The notes below the pieces were generated by a model. That model did no database searches. It saw only the letters and a list, made by a program, of their open reading frames with translations, and had not been told where the DNA came from. 62,534 nt of DNA, taken from Caulobacterales bacterium. GTDB taxonomy: Bacteria > Pseudomonadota > Alphaproteobacteria > Caulobacterales > Caulobacteraceae. This document shows, in pieces, positions 42,844 to 51,828 of the stretch. Location: assembly GCA_016183935.1 (NCBI GenBank), contig JACPDR010000029.1:1-62534 (forward strand). The letters are read 5' to 3'. The position numbers and the translations under genes are program-made. Position 1 is the first letter of the stretch. Every line of letters starts with the position of its first letter.

Positions 42844-43989
42844 ATGATCGACCCGCCCGTCTATCTCGACCACCACGCGACCACCCCGGTCGATCCCAGG
42901 GTGGCTGCGGTCGTGCTGGATGCGATGACAACGCACTTCGGCAACGCCAACAGCCTCCAGCATGTGTTTGGGCTGGCGGCGGCTCGACTGGTCCGGGACG
43001 CCGCGGACTGCGTCGCGGCGCTCGTCGGCTCTGACGCCGACGACGTTCGGTTCACCTCCAGCGCCACCGAGGCCCTGGGACTGGCGCTGGCCTACGCGGC
43101 GGAACGTCGTCCGGGCGCCCCCTTGCGGGTGTTGGCCTCGCCGATCGAGCATCCCGCCTTGCTGGATAAGCTGGAACGCGGCGCCCGAGACGGTCGGCTT
43201 GTTGTGCAGTGGGCCTCTGTCGATCAGACCGGCCTCGTTCTCGTCCCGACGATCCAGGAGGCTCTCGGCCACGGGGTCGATCTCGTCTGCTTGATGGCGG
43301 CCAACAATGAGGTCGGAGCCATACAGCCCGTCCAACGCGTCGCGGCGCTCGCGGTCGCGGCCGGCGCGGAAATCCTCGTGGACGCGAGCCAAGCCGCCGG
43401 CAAGATACCTCTGGACGCCCAGGCTTGGGGCATCGACTACCTGGTGGTCAGCAGCCACAAGGTTTACGGGCCCAAGGGCGTCGGCGCCCTGGTAGGCCCT
43501 GACCTGGCGGGCGCTGCGCCGCCGGCCGGCTATGCCGGCCATCAGGCCACGCCGAACGTCCCCGGTATCGCGGGCCTGGGCGAGGCTTGCCGGATTTGCG
43601 CGCTGGAGATGGCGGTCGATGAATCGCGTATCGCCGCCCTGCGCGACCATCTTCAGGCGCTTTTGCTTCAAGGCCTGCCGGGCGCTGTCGTCAACGGTCC
43701 CTCTGACCACCGATTGGCCGGCAATCTCCACCTGTCCATTCCAGACGTTCCCAACGACGCCATCATCGCGCAGTTGGCTGACACCGTGGCCCTGTCGACC
43801 GGCGCCGCCTGCGTCAGCGGCGTCGACGCGCCCTCCCATGTTCTTCGAGCGATGGCCTTGCCGGGGTGGCGGCAGGACGGCGCTTTACGCATCAGCCTTG
43901 GACGCTTCACCACAATGGACGACATTGAGCGCGCGGCTGAGTTGATTCTGGCCGCCGTGCGCGTGCTGCGCGCTCTCGTCCGGACCTGA
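42844..43989 (+). CDS. sspA: cysteine desulfurase of the DNA phosphorothioation operon (SspA-like)
   Basis: SspA/DndA-type desulfurase takes sulfur from cysteine for DNA backbone modification. The 381-residue PLP enzyme has His103 (IEHPALL), PLP lysine Lys206 in SSHKVYGPKGVGAL, and catalytic Cys323 in STGAACVSGVDAPSHVLRAM. Oddly, the loop that in IscS/NifS reads GGGQExGxRSGT is replaced by GYAGHQATPNVPGIAG and lacks that arginine. It sits 2 bp before the DUF4007 gene, which supports a role in phosphorothioation over iron-sulfur assembly. ATG 42844 is used; ATG 42808 is an unlikely alternative. Confidence 0.78.
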   Translation: MIDPPVYLDHHATTPVDPRVAAVVLDAMTTHFGNANSLQHVFGLAAARLVRDAADCVAALVGSDADDVRFTSSATEALGLALAYAAERRPGAPLRVLASPIEHPALLDKLERGARDGRLVVQWASVDQTGLVLVPTIQEALGHGVDLVCLMAANNEVGAIQPVQRVAALAVAAGAEILVDASQAAGKIPLDAQAWGIDYLVVSSHKVYGPKGVGALVGPDLAGAAPPAGYAGHQATPNVPGIAGLGEACRICALEMAVDESRIAALRDHLQALLLQGLPGAVVNGPSDHRLAGNLHLSIPDVPNDAIIAQLADTVALSTGAACVSGVDAPSHVLRAMALPGWRQDGALRISLGRFTTMDDIERAAELILAAVRVLRALVRT

Positions 43990-43991
43990 TT

Positions 43992-44957
43992 ATGATCGAG
44001 ACCCTCGCCCGCCCCACCGCCGTCAAAGGCCCCCGTTTCTCCGGACACGAGAGCTTCGCCTGCCGCTATGCCTGGCTTCCCAAGGCTTATGCGGCGCTGA
44101 AAAACGACCCTGCCCTCTTCGTCAACGAGGAGGTGGCGATGCTCGAGCTCGGCATCGGCAAGAATATGGTCAAATCCCTGCGGTTCTGGGTGGATGTGAT
44201 GGGGGTCGCCGAGGCCACCCCGGCCGACGCGCATACGAAGGGGTTGAAGCCGACGTCGTTTGCGACCCAGGTGTTCGACCGTGAGGGGTATGACCCCTAT
44301 CTTGAGGACGTCCGGACCCAGTGGCTTCTTCATTGGAAGCTGGCGTCTAGGGCGGAGGCTCCGCTGTTCGCCTGGGAGTTCCTGATCAGTCACTGGCCCC
44401 TGCCCGAGTTCAGCCGCTCGGAGGCGCTGGCCGCCTTTAACCGGGAGTCGCGCCGACTGGAGGGCAACCATTCGGAAGCCACTCTGGGCCAGCACCTGGA
44501 CGTCTTCCTCCATACCTATTTGCCCAGCCGAGGCGCGACCGTCGGCGTCGAGGATTCTCTCGACGGACCTCTGGTCGATCTGGCCCTGCTGATCGCGGTC
44601 GGCGAGCGCCGCAATGACGCAGGGCGTTTCGAGCCGGTGTACGCGTTTCGACGAGAGGCGAAGCCCGAGATCACTCCCGCTTTGTTTGACTATTGCCTGA
44701 TGGACTTCTGGAAGCGGTTCAGGGGCGAGGAGACCCTCAGCCTTCGCGCCGCCACATTGGGTCCCGGGTCGCCGGGACAGGTGTTCAAACTCACGGAAGA
44801 CGACGTGCGCGCGCGTCTTGAGGAGACCGGCGGCCGCGACTATCCGCGGCCTTACACCTACCAGCCTTCGGCCGTACAAGGGCTGCTCGTCCGGGTCGCG
44901 GAGACGCCGGCAATCACACTGGCCGCCGTCTACGGTCGAGGGTCAGAGCATGTCTAA
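43992..44957 (+). CDS. sspB: DUF4007 family protein (SspB-like nickase)
   Basis: This 321-residue protein has the DUF4007 pattern, starting RFSGHESFACRYAWLPKAY and continuing FVNEEVAMLELGIGKNMVKS then RFWVDVMGV. A middle DPYLEDVRTQWLLHWKLAS stretch follows. In the described Ssp system SspB is the DUF4007 protein that nicks DNA so that sulfur can be placed on one strand; no PD-(D/E)XK nuclease motif is clear to me here. It is second in the operon, and its last 8 bp overlap the sspC start. It could also be a helper protein rather than a nuclease. Confidence 0.78.
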   Translation: MIETLARPTAVKGPRFSGHESFACRYAWLPKAYAALKNDPALFVNEEVAMLELGIGKNMVKSLRFWVDVMGVAEATPADAHTKGLKPTSFATQVFDREGYDPYLEDVRTQWLLHWKLASRAEAPLFAWEFLISHWPLPEFSRSEALAAFNRESRRLEGNHSEATLGQHLDVFLHTYLPSRGATVGVEDSLDGPLVDLALLIAVGERRNDAGRFEPVYAFRREAKPEITPALFDYCLMDFWKRFRGEETLSLRAATLGPGSPGQVFKLTEDDVRARLEETGGRDYPRPYTYQPSAVQGLLVRVAETPAITLAAVYGRGSEHV

Positions 44958-47900
44958 GTCCGCAGCCCCGACGATCGCCTCTCTCTTCGAAATCCCCAAC
45001 CGTTTCATGCGCTCGGTCCAGCTCGAACGCGACTTCATCGACCCGGCCGCGCTGGACAACTATGTCATCACGCCGGACATGGCTGAGGCCTTCCAGCGCA
45101 TCGCCGGCGGCATGCGGGCCAACTCCAGCCAGAGGGCCTGGCGCGTCACCGGCGACTACGGTGTCGGGAAGTCGTCTTTCGCTCTCGTCCTGGCCCACCT
45201 GCTGTCGAATCCCGGCGGATCCAGCGCGGCCCGCATCGCCCAGGGCATCGGCTGGCCCCAGGACCAACGCCCTGTCTGGCCCTTCCTGGTGACCGGTTCG
45301 CGCGAAAGCCTCGCGGCCGCCCTCGCCCGCGGCCTGGCGGAAGGCCTGGAACGCCGTCGTCCCGGCAAGCCCTCCAAACCATGGCTGAAGCTTCTTGCGG
45401 ACATCCGGGCCGTCGAGAAGTCGCCGGACGGCGCCGGGCTCGAAGGACTTCTCGGTCAGGTCCGCGCGCTTGCGCAAGCCGAAGGCGCCGGCGTTCTTCT
45501 GGTCGTGGACGAACTCGGCAAGTTGCTGGAATACGCCGCCAACGAGCCCGGACGTGAAGACGTCTACCTCCTCCAGAAACTGGCTGAGCGATCCCAGGGC
45601 AGCGGGGAGACCCCGTTCTACATTCTTGGCCTCCTGCACCAGGGGTTCCACGCCTACGCGGAACGCCTGCCTTCCACGACGCGCAACGAGTGGGCCAAGG
45701 TCGCCGAGCGCTATGAGGAGATCGTGTTCGATCAGCCCATGGCGCATACGGCGGCTCTTGTCGCCGGCGCCCTGGGTGTGCAAACCGCCAAGCTGACCCC
45801 TGCGCTCCACGCGGCAGCTGACGCTACCGCCAAGGCCACGGCGTCCATGGGTTGGATGCGTGGCGGCACCAGCGCCGCCCTGACCCTCGAAACGGCGCGC
45901 ATCTATCCCCTTCATCCGACCCTGTTGCCGCCCCTGGTGCGGTTCTTCTCAAGGTTCGGGCAAAACGAACGCACCCTGTTCGGCTTCCTGCTGTCATCGG
46001 AGCCCTTCGGGCTTCAGAGCTTCGCCGAAAAGCCCGCCGGCCCTGACGTCTGGTACGGCCTGCCGGAGTTCTACGACTATGTTCGCGCCGTCTTCGGGCA
46101 CCGGCTCAGCGGCAACAGCTATCAATCGCAGTGGCTGCGCATCGCGGCGACCGTGGACACAGCCCAGGATCTCAATGTTGTCGAAACCCGGGCGCTGAAA
46201 TCCGCCGCGATCCTGAGCCTGCTGGACTATCCCGAGCTTCTGGCGACCGACGCCGCCCTCCAGGCCTGCCTGACGCCCTGCCCTGCCCGTAACGTCGAAA
46301 ACGCCATTCGCACGCTCGTCGACCGCGGGCTGCTGTTTCGGCGCGGCAAAACCGCAGGCTATCGGCTGTGGCCCAACACCAGCGTCAATCTGCTGGCCGC
46401 GCTTGAGGATGCCGACCGCGCCCTGGGGCCGTTCGACGCCGTCGCAACGCAGCTGGCGACCTTCCTGGATCATGATCCGGTCCTGGCCCGTCGGCACTAT
46501 ATCGACTGCGGAACCATGCGCTTCTTCGAGGTGCGTTACGCGACGCCCGAACGACTGGCGGAGACGGCGGCTCATCCGAGCCGGGCCGACGGCCTCGTCC
46601 TCGTCGCACTGGCCGATACCGATCAGGCGCGCGCGGCGGCCATCAAGGTCGCCGAGGGCAGCGCATTCGCCGATCGGGATGACGTGGTGATCGGCATAAC
46701 CCGTCCGCTCATGGCGCTGGCGGCCGAAGTGCAGGATGTGAAGCGCTGGGAGTGGATATCCGGCAATACGCCGGAGCTGCGCCACGATCCCTATGCGGCG
46801 GCTGAAGTCTCCCGACAGTTTGCTGGAGCCCGTCGGGCGCTTGATCGCGCTCTGGGCGTGGCGGCCGCCTTGCGGCAGCGCGACGCCCAGACGCTCACTT
46901 GGCGGCATCTGGGAAGTCCGTTTGACGCCGCGCCCGGCCTTTCGAGTGTGCTGTCGGATATCTGCGATGCGCGGTTCCGGGACGCCCCCCGCATCGCCAA
47001 TGAACTGCTGAACCGCAAAGTCCTCTCAAGCCCCGCCGCCGCAGCCCGGATGCGGTTGATCGAGGGGCTCTTCGCTGCGCCCGACCAGCCGCTGTTCGGC
47101 ATCGATCCGAAGAAGGCTCCCCCCGAGAAGTCGATGTTCCTCTCGGTCATCGAGAAAGGCCGCCTTCAACGCGTCGAGGATGGCCAGCTCACCCTGGCCA
47201 TGCCCGATGCAGAAGACCCCCTTCGCCTGCTTCCGGCGCTGACAGAAATAGAGACCCTGCTGGCGGCCGCCCTGGGCGCGCGCGTGGGCGTCAAATCCAT
47301 CTTGAACCGCTTGGCCGAACCACCGTTCGGGGTCCGGCCCGGCGTTGCGCTTCTGCTCCTGGCCATTGTTCTCAAACTTCGCAGCCATGAACTCGCGATC
47401 TATGAGCACGGGACGTTCCGGGCCACGTTCGATGGGCCGGACTTTGTCCGGGTCGTCAAAGCGCCCGTCAGTTTCGATCTCCAGCTCTGCCGTCTGGAAG
47501 GCGTGAGGGCGGACGTGTTCGCTCAACTGGCCCAGGCATTCGCCAAACCGGTCGAGCGCCGGGCTCCCCAGATCCTCGATGTCGTTCAGACCTTGTCACG
47601 GTTTGTCGCGGGCCTCCCGGAATACACCCGCAAGGCCGGGGTGCTCGACGCGCGAACCATTCGGGTCCGCGACGTTCTTCTGTCATCGACCGAACCGGCG
47701 ACGATGCTCTTCGTCGATCTTCCCGCCGCCTGTGGTCTGGAACCGTTCAGCCCGGTGGACGGCGGAGACGCCGACCGCGCCGGCGAGTTCATCCGGCGAA
47801 TGCAAGCCGCCTTGAATGAGCTCCGTCTGGATTACTCACGGCTGCTGAACCGTATTCTGGACACTGTCGCCGCATCGATTGGCCGGGCCGACGACGGCCT

Positions 47901-48408
47901 GGATCGTGGTCAGCTCGCCCAGCGCGCCGCTCTCGTGGCGTCGACGGCGACGCAGCCGCGGCTAAAGGCCTTCGCCAATCGACTGCGTGACGCGACCCTG
48001 GCGGATGACCTCTGGGCGACGGCGCTCGCGAGCTATCTCGTCGCCAAACCACCAGCCCGATGGAATGCGCATGACGAGCAACGCTGCCTGGAAGAGCTGA
48101 CGGCTCTCAGCCAGCTCTTCTATCGGGTAGAAAGCGCCGCTTTCGAGAATGGCAGGTTGACGCCCGAAAGGGACGCCGTCCTGGTGAAACTGACGCAGGC
48201 CGGGGGCCTGGATCGTGCCGTTGTCGTCCAGAGTACGCAACTGAGCCCTCGCAGCGTCGAGCTCCAGCAACAAGTCCGCGATCTGCTTGGCAACGATCAG
48301 GGACAGCGGCTGCAGATCCTGGCCAGCTTGCTCTGGGCCGATCTCCCTGCGGATCCGGCGGAAACGGACACATCGTCCGAAGCGAACGCGGAAGCGGGTG
48401 CGGCATGA
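44950..48408 (+). CDS. sspC: large P-loop ATPase of the phosphorothioation operon (SspC-like)
   Basis: This 1152-residue protein has Walker A GDYGVGKSS (residues 68-76) and Walker B GVLLVVDELG (181-190). These are followed by an AAA+-like ATPase with the helical region QKLAERSQGSGETPFYILGL. The remaining approximately 800 residues are helical and unassigned. SspC in the described system is a P-loop ATPase that acts with SspB and SspD during modification. ATG 44950 is used; it overlaps the sspB stop. The stop overlaps sspD (ATGA), so all four are translated together. Confidence 0.78.
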   Translation: MSKSAAPTIASLFEIPNRFMRSVQLERDFIDPAALDNYVITPDMAEAFQRIAGGMRANSSQRAWRVTGDYGVGKSSFALVLAHLLSNPGGSSAARIAQGIGWPQDQRPVWPFLVTGSRESLAAALARGLAEGLERRRPGKPSKPWLKLLADIRAVEKSPDGAGLEGLLGQVRALAQAEGAGVLLVVDELGKLLEYAANEPGREDVYLLQKLAERSQGSGETPFYILGLLHQGFHAYAERLPSTTRNEWAKVAERYEEIVFDQPMAHTAALVAGALGVQTAKLTPALHAAADATAKATASMGWMRGGTSAALTLETARIYPLHPTLLPPLVRFFSRFGQNERTLFGFLLSSEPFGLQSFAEKPAGPDVWYGLPEFYDYVRAVFGHRLSGNSYQSQWLRIAATVDTAQDLNVVETRALKSAAILSLLDYPELLATDAALQACLTPCPARNVENAIRTLVDRGLLFRRGKTAGYRLWPNTSVNLLAALEDADRALGPFDAVATQLATFLDHDPVLARRHYIDCGTMRFFEVRYATPERLAETAAHPSRADGLVLVALADTDQARAAAIKVAEGSAFADRDDVVIGITRPLMALAAEVQDVKRWEWISGNTPELRHDPYAAAEVSRQFAGARRALDRALGVAAALRQRDAQTLTWRHLGSPFDAAPGLSSVLSDICDARFRDAPRIANELLNRKVLSSPAAAARMRLIEGLFAAPDQPLFGIDPKKAPPEKSMFLSVIEKGRLQRVEDGQLTLAMPDAEDPLRLLPALTEIETLLAAALGARVGVKSILNRLAEPPFGVRPGVALLLLAIVLKLRSHELAIYEHGTFRATFDGPDFVRVVKAPVSFDLQLCRLEGVRADVFAQLAQAFAKPVERRAPQILDVVQTLSRFVAGLPEYTRKAGVLDARTIRVRDVLLSSTEPATMLFVDLPAACGLEPFSPVDGGDADRAGEFIRRMQAALNELRLDYSRLLNRILDTVAASIGRADDGLDRGQLAQRAALVASTATQPRLKAFANRLRDATLADDLWATALASYLVAKPPARWNAHDEQRCLEELTALSQLFYRVESAAFENGRLTPERDAVLVKLTQAGGLDRAVVVQSTQLSPRSVELQQQVRDLLGNDQGQRLQILASLLWADLPADPAETDTSSEANAEAGAA

Positions 48409-49265
48409 CCATAGAGCCGACGACCTACGATCATCCCTTCACCGCCAGTCTGGGCGAGTCGCCGCGGCATATTCTGAGCCTGTCGGGGGGCAAGGACAGC
48501 GCCGCGCTGGCTATCTATCTGCGCGACCGCGTGCCGGACATCGAGTACATCTTCCACGACACCGACAAGGAACTGCCCGAGACCTACGACTACATCCATC
48601 GTCTCGAGGCCATCCTGGGCAAGCCGATCGTGCGGACCACCCCGGCCGACTCCTTCGATCACTGGCTCGCCGTCTACAAGGGCATGCTCCCGTCGAACCA
48701 CCGGCGCTGGTGTACCAAGATGCTCAAGCTCAAGCCGTTCGAGGCCTATGTCGGCGACGGTCCGGTGATCAACTATGTCGGCCTGCGCGCCGACGAGAAC
48801 CGCACCGGCTACATCAGCACCAAGCCCAACATCCTCGCCGTCTATCCTTTCCAGGACGACGGCCTGGTCCGCAGCGACATCCTCCGGATTCTCGAGTCGT
48901 CCGGACTGGGGCTGCCGCCCTACATGGATTGGGGCCGTTCCCGCTCGGGCTGCTACTTCTGCTTCTACCAGCAGAAGATCGCATGGGTCCGCCTGCTGGA
49001 AAACCACGAGGATTATTTCCATCTGGCGATGGCCTACGAGGAAAAGGCGGTTCAGATCGGGGAGCAGTTTTACTGGTGCAAGAACGAGCCCCTGCGCGAA
49101 CTCATGCGGCCCGAGCGTATCCAGGCCATCAAGGACAACTGGGACAAATCTGAAGCGCGTCGCAAGGCCAATCGCCGCAACGTCTCCCTCGCCGAAACGC
49201 TGGGGGGACTCGAAGCCGAGGATGCACCCCACCTCCGGGACGGTTGCCTCGTTTGCTCGATCTAA
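48405..49265 (+). CDS. sspD: PP-loop/PAPS-reductase-like protein (SspD-like ATP pyrophosphatase)
   Basis: This 286-residue ATP pyrophosphatase activates DNA for sulfur transfer; the DndC and SspD proteins are PAPS-reductase-like. The PP-loop is SLSGGKDSAALA (Ser27 to Ser32). Next come YIFHDTDKELPETYDYI, PSNHRRWCTKMLKLKPFE and YVGLRADE. Cys103, the pair Cys183/Cys186 (SGCYFCFY), Cys225 and the terminal pair Cys281/Cys284 (DGCLVCSI) could bind an iron-sulfur cluster. It is the last of the four coupled ssp genes; 185 bp of spacer then precedes the kinase-like gene. Confidence 0.85.
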   Translation: MTIEPTTYDHPFTASLGESPRHILSLSGGKDSAALAIYLRDRVPDIEYIFHDTDKELPETYDYIHRLEAILGKPIVRTTPADSFDHWLAVYKGMLPSNHRRWCTKMLKLKPFEAYVGDGPVINYVGLRADENRTGYISTKPNILAVYPFQDDGLVRSDILRILESSGLGLPPYMDWGRSRSGCYFCFYQQKIAWVRLLENHEDYFHLAMAYEEKAVQIGEQFYWCKNEPLRELMRPERIQAIKDNWDKSEARRKANRRNVSLAETLGGLEAEDAPHLRDGCLVCSI

Positions 49266-49450
49266 AGCGCTTGAAGAACGTCAGTCAGCAGGCCTGGATT
49301 GCACCGGGCTCCGAAACCTTCCACGCCCGCGATCGAACGCGCCGGTCTTGCAGCCCTCAGTTCGAGCTGCCTAAGCTCAGGGCCGCTGGAGTCATTGGGC
49401 GAGAGCCATCCTTTGAGATGGGCGGGTTGATCCGGTTGGGGCAAGATTGA

Positions 49451-51826
49451 ATGGCGTTCAAAGTCGCGGCGCGGACCGTTCTGGAACTCGGCGCTGAGCT
49501 GATCACCTCCGACGCCGTCGCCATCTATGAACTGGTGAAAAACGCGATCGACGCACGATCGGACAGCGGCGTCACCATAGAATTCTGCGTCCTGCTCAAA
49601 CACGCCGACTACATCGACGCCATTAGGCGGCTCCAAGCGAGCACCCGAGAGGATCCGGACGCGGATGAGGCGGCGGTGGTCAATGAGGTGCGGACGTCGG
49701 TCATCAAGGCCATGGCGACCCACCCGGACAAGGCCTTGCTTGCAGCCTTCCAGGCCGCGCTCGGCGGCCATGGAAGTATTGCGAAGTTTCAAGCCGCGCT
49801 GACCGCCGCCTATGCCAAGCACAACTGGGTCGAGTTCCGCGATACAGGCCGCGGCATGAGCCGGGTCGATCTCCAGGACGCCTTCCTGGTTATCGGCACA
49901 CCGTCCAGGCGACGATCGCTCGATAAGGCCATCGCCGCCGGGGGCGAGGCCGAATATCTCGGAGAGAAGGGTGTGGGGCGATTGTCCGCCATGCGCCTGG
50001 GTTCCCGGCTGCAAGTGACGACCGCACGCGAGGACAACAAGACGCTCAATCTCCTCTCGGTAGATTGGAGAGCGTTCGACGATCTGGACAAGATGATCGA
50101 GGACATCGAGCTCAAACCCACGCGCGGCGGCGCTAAACCGACTGCCGAGTGGAGCGGAACGACGCTGAGGGTCAGCGACCTGGAGTCCAGCTGGACCCCT
50201 GATCGCATCCGCGACATCGCCGCGTTTGAGCTATCGCGCCTGGCCGACCCCTTTACCGTCAAGCTCCGCCGCTACCGGATGAAGGTCATCTTCAACCGTG
50301 CCCGCATCGACATTCCGCGTCTGGACAGGGAAATCTTCAAGTTCGCGACAGCCACGGCCAAGGGGAGTTACACGACCAAGGACGGGCCCAAGCTTGAGAT
50401 CAGCGTGAGCTGCGACGACCTCGGCAAGGGCAATCCCCCTGAGACGCGGCGATATCTCTACGAGAAGTATGACCTTCGTTCGTTGACCAAGGACGCGTCG
50501 CAGGAGATCGCGAGCTCTTCACTCAGTTCTGTGGGGCCGTTCACCTTCGAGTTCTATTGGTACAACCGCCAGCTTCTACGGAAGCAGTTGTCGAGGACCG
50601 AGGCGCCGCGTGTCGCCGCCCTGCAGAAGGCCTGGGCCGGCATCATGTTGTTCCGGGACGGCTATCGGGTCTTCCCCTACGGCGACGACACGGACGACTG
50701 GCTAGGTCTGGATCGCCGCGCACTGGCTTCGGGCGGTTACAAGCTCAGCAAAAGCCAGTTCATCGGCCGCGCCAACATAAGCCGGGGCCGTAATCCGCAA
50801 CTTGTCGATCAAACGAGCCGGGAGGGTCTGAAGGACTGTGACGAGAAGACGGTCCTGGTGGAGACGCTGCGCTACATCATCCAGGACCGGCTGAAGGGCT
50901 TTCTGGACGACGTGGAAGACAAGCACGCGCCGGCGATCCTGGACTTTGAACGCGCTGAACGGCGCGCGAAGGATTTGCGGAAACGCACGCAGATCGCTCT
51001 CAAAGGCCTGCAGAAGCGTCACACCGAAGAAGGCCCGGTGGTCAGCGATCTTCTGGAATTCTTCGAGGAGATGTACGCGTACTTCGAGGGTGCGCGCGAC
51101 CGCGCCAGCAAAATCGAGGACGAGCGCGACCGGGTCCTGCAGTTGGCGGGGATCGGCCTGATGCTTGAAATGGTGGCGCATGAGTTGGCTCGCTCGACCG
51201 AGACCACGCTGGGCATTCTCGCGGACGCTCAACAAACCGATCTGCCTGATGATGTCAGCGCCCTGTTCACAGGCCTGCGTGACGAGATGAAGAGCATGAA
51301 CCGGCGCTTGCGGGTTCTGGACCCGCTCAGCGTTTCCGGCCGGCAGAGGCGCGAGACCTTTGATCTGGTCAAGCTCGCCGAAGAGATTCTCGCCGGTCAC
51401 AAATCGCAGTTCGCGCGACATGCCATCAAGACCCAGATCCATCCCAAAAAGGCTGGCCCGATCATGGTCCACGGCGTCCGGGGCATGTTCGTCCAAATCC
51501 TGGAAAACCTGATCCAGAATTCGGTCTACTGGCTGGACATTCGGGCTGAGGATGAAGACGACTTCCAGGCGAGGATCGACATCCGCTTCGATGACGGCCC
51601 GCTGATCAGCATCAGCGACAATGGCCCTGGCATCGCTGCGGCCCTGTCCGAAGAAGTCTTCACCGCCTTCTATTCGACGAAGAGCAAATCCACCCGGCAA
51701 GGCCTGGGTCTCTACATCGCGCAAGACTGCGCCAAGCAGAACGGCCTGCAGCTCACCCTGACAGCGGACCATCGCATCCACCCTGATCGCTTGAACACGT
51801 TCGTTCTGGAAACTCTTGAGAACTGA
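49451..51826 (+). CDS. two-module GHKL ATPase: HSP90-like N-terminus and histidine-kinase-like C-terminus
   Basis: This 791-residue protein carries two GHKL modules. The first has N-box ELVKNAIDA (Asn31), G1 FRDTGRGM (Asp131) and lid GEKGVGRLSAMRLG (171-184). The second, at the C-terminus, has an H-box-like MVAHELARSTE (His577), N-box ENLIQNSVYW (Asn690), G1 SDNGPGI (Asp723) and G2 KSTRQGLGLYIAQ. A helical linker with coiled coil (about 500-570) joins them. It therefore resembles a sensor kinase whose sensor is an HSP90-like clamp. The 2 bp gap to the receiver-like gene implies a pair. Its place directly behind sspD suggests the sensing/restriction arm. Confidence 0.72.
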   Translation: MAFKVAARTVLELGAELITSDAVAIYELVKNAIDARSDSGVTIEFCVLLKHADYIDAIRRLQASTREDPDADEAAVVNEVRTSVIKAMATHPDKALLAAFQAALGGHGSIAKFQAALTAAYAKHNWVEFRDTGRGMSRVDLQDAFLVIGTPSRRRSLDKAIAAGGEAEYLGEKGVGRLSAMRLGSRLQVTTAREDNKTLNLLSVDWRAFDDLDKMIEDIELKPTRGGAKPTAEWSGTTLRVSDLESSWTPDRIRDIAAFELSRLADPFTVKLRRYRMKVIFNRARIDIPRLDREIFKFATATAKGSYTTKDGPKLEISVSCDDLGKGNPPETRRYLYEKYDLRSLTKDASQEIASSSLSSVGPFTFEFYWYNRQLLRKQLSRTEAPRVAALQKAWAGIMLFRDGYRVFPYGDDTDDWLGLDRRALASGGYKLSKSQFIGRANISRGRNPQLVDQTSREGLKDCDEKTVLVETLRYIIQDRLKGFLDDVEDKHAPAILDFERAERRAKDLRKRTQIALKGLQKRHTEEGPVVSDLLEFFEEMYAYFEGARDRASKIEDERDRVLQLAGIGLMLEMVAHELARSTETTLGILADAQQTDLPDDVSALFTGLRDEMKSMNRRLRVLDPLSVSGRQRRETFDLVKLAEEILAGHKSQFARHAIKTQIHPKKAGPIMVHGVRGMFVQILENLIQNSVYWLDIRAEDEDDFQARIDIRFDDGPLISISDNGPGIAAALSEEVFTAFYSTKSKSTRQGLGLYIAQDCAKQNGLQLTLTADHRIHPDRLNTFVLETLEN

Positions 51827-51828
51827 TC

